Of a DNA stretch of 26,124 nt, positions 21,268-26,124 are shown piece by piece. A program made the position numbers and the translations under genes. The notes beneath the pieces were generated by a model. The model saw only the letters and a list, made by a program, of their open reading frames with translations, was not told the origin of the DNA and ran no database searches. How positions within the stretch are numbered: position 1 is the first letter of the stretch; each line of letters opens with the position of its first letter. Origin of the DNA: an uncultured Lachnospiraceae bacterium (GTDB lineage: Bacteria; Bacillota; Clostridia; Lachnospirales; Lachnospiraceae); assembly GCA_902773445.1 (NCBI GenBank), contig CACYEU010000093.1, positions 1 through 26,124 on the forward strand, in the 5' to 3' direction.

Positions 21268-21860
21268 CGTGTCATCTCCCTTTCTCCGATCGCATATCCG
21301 GCCAGAAACGCCTGCTTGTTGATATCGGCAAACCGCGCCGGAATACGTTTTTCAATCTGACCTGTGATCGTGTCTTTTGCGATGCCCAGTGCCCCCGATC
21401 CCGCGGCAATGCCGAGCATCATGATATTAAAGAATTTCGTTGACCCATACGGCCTGCACAGCTCATCCGCGTTGACGAAAATGCAGTTGTATTTGTCCGC
21501 GAGGTACGCGGTCATATCGGTGCCGTCGTAACCGGAGCCTGTCAGCGATGCCGTGACAGGTTTCGTCGCGGCCGTATTGACAACGATGATGCCGCCCTGC
21601 TGCATATAGCACAGATTCCTGACGGCCTCGGCCGGCTCAAACGCGAGCATCAGCTGCGCGCTGCCGTGCGGGATCAGCGGTGAACAGGCTTCTTCGCCGA
21701 TCCTGACATGACTCGTCACCGAACCGCCACGCTGTGCCATTCCGATCGTTTCGGCGCTGTGTACGCAATTGCCCTCTTCCATCGCTGCCGCGGCAATGAT
21801 CTTCGAGGCAAGGACCGTTCCCTGGCCTCCGACACCGCAGATCATGACATCTTTATTCAC
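21264..21860 (-). CDS. iorB: Indolepyruvate ferredoxin oxidoreductase, beta subunit
   Basis: The protein of about 198 residues begins VNKDVMICGVGGQGTVLASKII, the standard start of the gamma-type domain of 2-oxoacid:ferredoxin oxidoreductases, followed by AETIGMAQRGGSVTSHVRIG. Together with IorA it oxidatively decarboxylates aryl pyruvates to aryl-acetyl-CoA with ferredoxin as acceptor. The start is debatable. GGAGG lies only 2 bases before the ATG at 21866, but 8 bases before an in-frame GTG at 21860, so I prefer the GTG; a GTG at 21869 would lie inside the ribosome site. The gene overlaps the end of iorA by 8 bases and the start of the ligase gene by 4, so all three are coupled. Confidence 0.92.
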   Translation of the reverse strand: MNKDVMICGVGGQGTVLASKIIAAAAMEEGNCVHSAETIGMAQRGGSVTSHVRIGEEACSPLIPHGSAQLMLAFEPAEAVRNLCYMQQGGIIVVNTAATKPVTASLTGSGYDGTDMTAYLADKYNCIFVNADELCRPYGSTKFFNIMMLGIAAGSGALGIAKDTITGQIEKRIPARFADINKQAFLAGYAIGEREMTR

Positions 21861-23688
21861 AGACATCACCTCCGATCGCTTCGACCGGACAGATGCTCGC
21901 GCACAGCCCGCATCCGGTACACAGATTCGGATCGATCAGCACAGCATCTCCGGAAGTCACAAGTGCCGGACATCCGATCTCCCTGATGCATTTCCTGCAG
22001 TTGATGCATTTAGCGGAATCGACGGCATACGGCGCGCCGGGTTTTGAAAGCGCGATGCACGGAGATTTGAAGACGATCGCCTTGACTCCCTTTTTATCGG
22101 CAAATTCACGGACCGTCGCAACCGCGGTATCCAGGTCGAACGGGTCGATCACAGCAACATCCGGGACGCCGATTCCCTTAAGGACAGCCGCGATATCGAC
22201 CTTTTCGACGACATTTCCCATCATGTTGCGGCCGGTTCCGGGATGCGGCTGATGACCGGTCATCGCGGTCGTCGAATTATCGAGCACACAGAGGATCATA
22301 TCTGCCTCGTTGTAGACAGCATTGACAACGCCGGTCATGCCAGACGCGAAAAATGTCGAATCTCCGACGAATCCGAAACATACTCTGTCGTCGTGTGTAT
22401 GAGCAAATCCCTGTGCCATCGTGATGCCGGCACCCATGCACAGACAGGTATCGACCATGTCGAGCGGCATCGCGTTGCCGAGTGTGTAGCAGCCGATGTC
22501 GCCGCAGAAGATCGCTTTTCTGCCTTTCATCGCCTGTTTGACTGCGTAGAATGAGGCTCTGTGCGAACAGCCCGCGCAGAGCACCGGCGGTCTGACCGGA
22601 AGCGGCGGCGCATCGGATGTGTCGACCGTATCGAAACCGGCTTGAATTCCATATGCCTCGCGGAGAATGCCTGCTGCCAGATCAGTGCTTATCTCTCCGT
22701 TGTGCGGAACCGTGCCGTCGAGTTTGCCGCGCACCTTGATCTTAAGCCCGTGTCTGCCGGCAGTCTTTAAGATCTGCTCCTCGAGATACGGACTGAGTTC
22801 CTCGATGCAGAGCACCTCATCAACGCCGTCGAGCGCGTTGACCGCAAAGTCCTCCGGGAACGGGAACGCAGTCGCGATCCGGATCAGTCGTACAGGATCG
22901 GCCTGACTGTTCCCACGCGCAGCCGGCTGATCCTTCAGACATTCTTTGACGCAGGCATAACTGATGCCCGAGGTAACGACCGCTTTGACATGTTTTCCTG
23001 TTGCAGCACCCTCGACTGTATTGAACCGGTACGCGGAAAAATCCTTGCCGACCTCCGCATTCCGTGCCTCCATTTTGGCGTGATTGATATGAGACAGCCG
23101 CGGGAAGATCACCCACCGTCCTGTGTCCTTCTCGAACCCGTCAAATTCTTTCGGCGCGTACTGATCGGGAATGACGATCGACGCATAGGCATGACAGACT
23201 CTTGTCGTCGGTCTTAAAAGGACCGGTGTATTGTATTTTTCGGAATACTCAAAAGCATCCTGCACCATCGCGAAGGCCTCTTCGGGCGATGACGGATCAA
23301 AGACCGGGATCCTTGCGAAATCGGCATATCTCCGGCCGTCCTGCTCGGTCTGGGAAGAGATCGGTCCGGGATCATCAGCGCTGACGATCACCAGCCCTCC
23401 CTTGACACCGACATATGCGACTGACATCAGCGGGTCGGACGCGACATTTAACCCCATCTGCTTCATCGTGACCAATGCCCGCGCACCGCTATAGGCGGCC
23501 GCCACGGCGACCTCAAGCGCGGCCTTTTCATTGACCGACCACTCGACATGAACACCTTCGTGCGGATAGCGCGCGACCGTCTCAATGATCTCGGATGATG
23601 GCGTGCCCGGGTAGCCTGCGACAAGATTGACGCCTGCCGCCAGTGCTCCGAGCGCGATCGCTCCGTTGCCCATGACATATTCTTTCAT
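21853..23688 (-). CDS. iorA: Indolepyruvate ferredoxin oxidoreductase, alpha subunit
   Basis: This 611-residue protein is typical in length for IorA. Residues 1-200 are the pyrimidine-binding domain (GYPGTPSSEI, MKQMGLNVASDPL, SSQTEQDGR). The thiamine diphosphate domain is at about 370-510, with the family signature CAGCSHR, FCGDIGCYTLG and the cofactor motif GDSTFF...N...DNSTTAMTGHQPHPG. The C-terminus carries two [4Fe-4S] ferredoxin motifs, CINCRKCIREIGCP near 556 and CTGCGLCASICP near 583. It catalyses CoA-dependent oxidation of indolepyruvate, phenylpyruvate or hydroxyphenylpyruvate made by transamination of aromatic amino acids; it is oxygen sensitive and typical of anaerobes. GAGGT lies 7 bases before the ATG. 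First gene of the iorA-iorB-paaK-regulator unit. Confidence 0.95.
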   Translation of the reverse strand: MKEYVMGNGAIALGALAAGVNLVAGYPGTPSSEIIETVARYPHEGVHVEWSVNEKAALEVAVAAAYSGARALVTMKQMGLNVASDPLMSVAYVGVKGGLVIVSADDPGPISSQTEQDGRRYADFARIPVFDPSSPEEAFAMVQDAFEYSEKYNTPVLLRPTTRVCHAYASIVIPDQYAPKEFDGFEKDTGRWVIFPRLSHINHAKMEARNAEVGKDFSAYRFNTVEGAATGKHVKAVVTSGISYACVKECLKDQPAARGNSQADPVRLIRIATAFPFPEDFAVNALDGVDEVLCIEELSPYLEEQILKTAGRHGLKIKVRGKLDGTVPHNGEISTDLAAGILREAYGIQAGFDTVDTSDAPPLPVRPPVLCAGCSHRASFYAVKQAMKGRKAIFCGDIGCYTLGNAMPLDMVDTCLCMGAGITMAQGFAHTHDDRVCFGFVGDSTFFASGMTGVVNAVYNEADMILCVLDNSTTAMTGHQPHPGTGRNMMGNVVEKVDIAAVLKGIGVPDVAVIDPFDLDTAVATVREFADKKGVKAIVFKSPCIALSKPGAPYAVDSAKCINCRKCIREIGCPALVTSGDAVLIDPNLCTGCGLCASICPVEAIGGDVCE

Positions 23689-23846
23689 CGATTTACCTCG
23701 TAAAAATTATTTTTATTATTATATCATGTTCCCGATAGGATAACCATTTACAAAAAGATAATTGTTTTCTGTCAAAAATTGGTTTATTCTACTAGCATAA
23801 ATATATCAATTTTGGAGTCTTGTAAACTGCCAAAGGGAGAATTGTG
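23689..23846. promoter_or_regulatory. Divergent promoter region between iorA and the PreA-like gene
   Basis: This AT-rich 158-base region holds promoter signals on both strands. For iorA (minus) there is a perfect TTGACA (23770-23775) with TGTAAA 17 bases on (23747-23752), and separately a perfect TATAAT (23718-23723) with a weak -35 TGGTTA (23741-23746). For the PreA-like gene (plus) TTGGTT (23779-23784) is followed 17 bases later by TATATC (23802-23807). The opposing -35 boxes are only a few bases apart, so the two promoters may compete or share a regulator. AAAGGGAGA at 23832-23840 is the plus-strand ribosome site. Confidence 0.5.
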
Positions 23847-25358
23847 ATGCAGCCAGAAGAATACAGATTCTACTACGACAGATCCGAAGCCAGCAAATGT
23901 CTGCTCTGCCACGATCCGGAATGTTCCAAAGCATGCGCTCAGGGCATGGATGTCGGCAGCATCCTTCGGTCTCTGTACCTGAAAAACTTTCTAGGAGTCA
24001 AAGCAAAACTCAATGCCTGCTGCTCTGCCTGTGACGCGCCGTGCGAAAAAGCCTGTGTGCTCTCGGAAAAGAAAGAGCCGGTCGCGATCCGGAAACTGCT
24101 GAGCCAGGTAAAGAAGGAATCCGCCACTCTGCCCTCACACCGGATCGAAGATGTCGATCTGTCGGCCGATATCTGCGGTGTTCCGCTCGAGAACCCGTTC
24201 CTGCTCTCTTCGTCGGTCGTCGCGAGCAATTATGATATGTGCCGGCGCGCATTTGAGGCCGGCTGGGCCGGAGCGGCATTCAAGACGATCTGCAGTTTCC
24301 CGCAGCATGAGACATCTCCGCGGTTCTCTGCGATCCGTCACCATGCCAATACATTCTGCGGTTTCAAGAATATCGAACAGCTCTCTGACCACAGTGTCGA
24401 AGAGAATATGAGCATTTTTAAAGAGCTCAGACAGGAATTTCCGACCAAGGTCATCGTCGCCTCGCTCATGGGAGTTTGTGAAGAGGAATGGACCGAACTT
24501 GCCGCCAGATGTGAAGAGGCCGGAGCATCTGTGATCGAGTGTAACTTTTCATGTCCGAACATGGAATCCGACGATCTGGGTGTGACGATCGGACAGTCGG
24601 AAGAAATGGTCGAGCAGTTTACCGCGGCTGTCAAGCGCGGCACGAGTCTTCCGGTTCTCGCCAAACTGACGCCGAATGTCACCGATATGGTCCCGATGGC
24701 TCTTGCTGCGAAACGCGGTGGTGCCGACGGCATTGCGGCGATCAATACGATCAATTCGATCACAGGTGTCGATATCGATACACTCGTCGCAAAGCCTTCC
24801 GTACATGGCAAATCCATTGTCGGCGGTTATTCGGGCACAGCCGTACGGCCGATCGCGCTGCGTTTTATCTCGGATATGTCGCGTTGCAGCGAACTGAAAG
24901 ATCTGCATATCAGCGGTATGGGCGGCATTGAGACATGGCGCGACGCGCTGGAGTTCATCCTTCTCGGCGCAGGAAGTGTCCAGGTAACGACTGCTGTTAT
25001 GCAGTATGGTTACCGGATCATTGACGATATGATCGAAGGGGTCTCCGAGTATATGAGGTGTAAAGGGATACCGGAACTGAAAAGTCTGATCGGCGGCGCG
25101 GCCGATACGATCGTCGACCATCACAGCATCGAACGCGATACGATCATTTTCCCGCTGTTTGATTACAGCAAATGCAACGGCTGCGGCAGATGCTATATCT
25201 CATGTATGGACGGCGGACATCAGGCGATCGAATTCGATCCCGTTACACGCAGACCGAAACTGATCGGAAGCAAATGCGTCGGCTGTCATCTGTGCAAACT
25301 GGTCTGTCCCGAGAGGGCGATCAGTCCGGCCGGCAAAGCAATCAAAAAGCGGTCTTAA
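23847..25358 (+). CDS. PreA-like dihydropyrimidine dehydrogenase family FMN/[4Fe-4S] protein with N-terminal Fe-S domain
   Basis: The protein has about 503 residues. I prefer the ATG at 23847 (7 bases after GGGAG) over the in-frame GTG at 23844. The N-terminal 75 residues contain CLLCHDPECSKAC and CCSACDAPCEKAC, like the helical Fe-S domain I of dihydropyrimidine dehydrogenase. The FMN barrel follows from about residue 105: VPLENPFLLSSS, IECNFSCPN, LAKLTPNVTDM, GGYSGTAVRPIALR, SGMGGIETWRDALEFILLGA. The C-terminus has two [4Fe-4S] motifs, CNGCGRCYISC and CVGCHLCKLVCP. The FAD/NAD domains II-III are absent, so a PreT-like partner or ferredoxin must supply electrons. At the place where human DPYD has catalytic Cys671 (GLACGQ) this protein reads GVTIGQ, so pyrimidine reduction is not assured. 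Convergent with the CDF gene; the stop codons overlap. Confidence 0.85.
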   Translation: MQPEEYRFYYDRSEASKCLLCHDPECSKACAQGMDVGSILRSLYLKNFLGVKAKLNACCSACDAPCEKACVLSEKKEPVAIRKLLSQVKKESATLPSHRIEDVDLSADICGVPLENPFLLSSSVVASNYDMCRRAFEAGWAGAAFKTICSFPQHETSPRFSAIRHHANTFCGFKNIEQLSDHSVEENMSIFKELRQEFPTKVIVASLMGVCEEEWTELAARCEEAGASVIECNFSCPNMESDDLGVTIGQSEEMVEQFTAAVKRGTSLPVLAKLTPNVTDMVPMALAAKRGGADGIAAINTINSITGVDIDTLVAKPSVHGKSIVGGYSGTAVRPIALRFISDMSRCSELKDLHISGMGGIETWRDALEFILLGAGSVQVTTAVMQYGYRIIDDMIEGVSEYMRCKGIPELKSLIGGAADTIVDHHSIERDTIIFPLFDYSKCNGCGRCYISCMDGGHQAIEFDPVTRRPKLIGSKCVGCHLCKLVCPERAISPAGKAIKKRS

Positions 25359-26124
25359 GCATCTTCCTCCGCGGGATTGACGTGGATCATGATGTGTTTG
25401 ACTTTCGGAAAATGCTGCTCAACATTTTTGTGGACACGCTCCGCGATATCATGAGCGGCAACCAGTGAAATATCCCGCTTGACCGCGATCTCCAGATCCA
25501 CATAGATCCTATTGCCAAACTGCCTGGTGTGAAGCAGATCGATCCGCTTCACATCAGGCTGTTCTTCTATAAATGCCCTTATGTTCTGCTCGAAATCTTT
25601 GCCGCCCGATGTATCCAGCATCTTCGAGATCGAATCCCTGAAGATATCCAGCGCGACTTTCAGGATCAATGCGCAGATGACCAGACCGGCTACCGGATCC
25701 ATGAACGGAAAACCGAGTCTGGCCAGCCCGATGCCGATGAAGGAACCCACCGATGACAGCGCGTCGGAACGGTGATGCCATGCATCCGCCTTGAAAGCTG
25801 AAGAGTCCAGTTTTCTGGCATAGTGCATCGTATACCAGAACATCCCTTCCTTGACGATGATCGAAATGACTGCTGCGATCAGCGGCAGAAGTGTCGGAAC
25901 CTCCAGAGCGTCGTACCCCATTGCCAGTTTTTTGATCCCGGCATAGCCGATCCCGACACCGGTTCCTGCAAGGATCAGACTGAGGATCAGCGAGGCGACA
26001 CATTCCAGCCGCTCATGTCCGTACGGATGATTCGCATCCTCCTCCTGTTTTGACAGGCGCACACCGATATAGGCGATCAGCGTTGCGATCACATCGGACA
26101 AAGAGTGCGCGGCATCCGAGACCA
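25355..26124 (-). CDS. Cation diffusion facilitator family transporter (N-terminus beyond window)
   Basis: The minus-strand frame is open to the right edge and reads VSDAAHSLSDVIATLIAYIGVRLS at the boundary, which is family transmembrane helix 2, so the start and helix 1 lie outside. About 256 codons are visible. Helix 2 HSLSD and helix 5 WHHRSD give two HxxxD metal sites, the zinc-type pattern, though iron or manganese relatives exist. NHPYGHERLE is the loop signature after helix 2. The cytoplasmic C-terminal domain (ISKMLDTSG, DLEIAVKRDISLVAAHDIAERVHKNVEQHF, IHVNP) is complete. It should export a divalent metal in exchange for protons. Its stop codon overlaps that of the convergent PreA-like gene (TTAA), with no room for a terminator between them. 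A TTG at 26101 is in frame but inside helix 2, so it is not the start. Confidence 0.92.
   Translation of the reverse strand, partial: VSDAAHSLSDVIATLIAYIGVRLSKQEEDANHPYGHERLECVASLILSLILAGTGVGIGYAGIKKLAMGYDALEVPTLLPLIAAVISIIVKEGMFWYTMHYARKLDSSAFKADAWHHRSDALSSVGSFIGIGLARLGFPFMDPVAGLVICALILKVALDIFRDSISKMLDTSGGKDFEQNIRAFIEEQPDVKRIDLLHTRQFGNRIYVDLEIAVKRDISLVAAHDIAERVHKNVEQHFPKVKHIMIHVNPAEEDA

Noticed and set aside
20314..21360. A 348-codon plus-strand open frame opposite paaK
   Set aside because: It is a shadow of a well-supported paaK gene, with no recognisable motif and no promoter or ribosome site.
26099..26101. TTG as start codon of the cation transporter
   Set aside because: The frame continues upstream to the window edge with residues (VSDAAHSL) matching family helix 2, so the gene is simply cut by the window.

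Overview
The window looks like part of a chromosome of an anaerobic, amino-acid-fermenting low-GC-lineage Gram-positive bacterium (Bacillota, probably a Clostridia-type gut or host-associated organism). The basis is oxygen-sensitive ferredoxin enzymes (IorAB, a multi-[4Fe-4S] PreA-like enzyme), strong AGGAG-type ribosome sites, tightly overlapping genes, and large secreted proteins with Sec signals and C-terminal membrane anchors. The taxonomic guess is inference; there is no rRNA or tRNA gene here.

Left two-thirds (1-16598, minus strand): a locus for five very large exported proteins. In transcription order they are a 584-residue anchored protein (16475-14721), a 1470-residue lectin/GLUG/beta-helix protein (14724-10312), an 1820-residue multi-module membrane protein (10315-4853), an 807-residue protein (4763-2340), and its close paralogue, cut by the window edge (2292-1). 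The first three are joined by 4-base ATGA overlaps. The last two form a second unit with its own promoter, and that promoter carries the same upstream motif as the first. Four of the five share a repeated beta-strand module (pattern: ..IY.GYK.T....AITDL.., then ..Y.YYT.D..AG.PIT.I..) that resembles the MABP-type beta-prism fold. Three of the four complete proteins of the set that I can inspect at the C-terminus end in an ASAF motif, a membrane helix and a basic tail, which looks like an undescribed sorting or anchoring signal. Together they look like a coregulated cell-surface complex with carbohydrate-binding parts; its function is unknown.

Middle (16561-20019): a terminator closes a two-gene unit (17943-16643) encoding an unrecognised multi-pass membrane protein and a PrsW-family intramembrane protease. 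A divergent gene encodes a LytS-type membrane histidine kinase (18129-19409). It converges on a response regulator (20019-19417) whose LytR-like receiver is fused to an XRE-type helix-turn-helix instead of the usual LytTR domain. These are candidate regulators and processors of the surface operon.

Right third (20026-26124): iorA, iorB and a phenylacetate-CoA ligase gene overlap on the minus strand, and the response regulator gene follows them directly. IorAB converts aryl pyruvates (from aromatic amino acids) to aryl-acetyl-CoA, reduced ferredoxin and CO2; the ligase interconverts the CoA ester and the free acid. Divergent from iorA is a PreA-like FMN/[4Fe-4S] dehydrogenase (23847-25358), which converges on a cation diffusion facilitator gene that runs off the right edge. 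No mobile element, CRISPR array or RNA gene was seen, and no gene-free stretch exceeds 190 bases.
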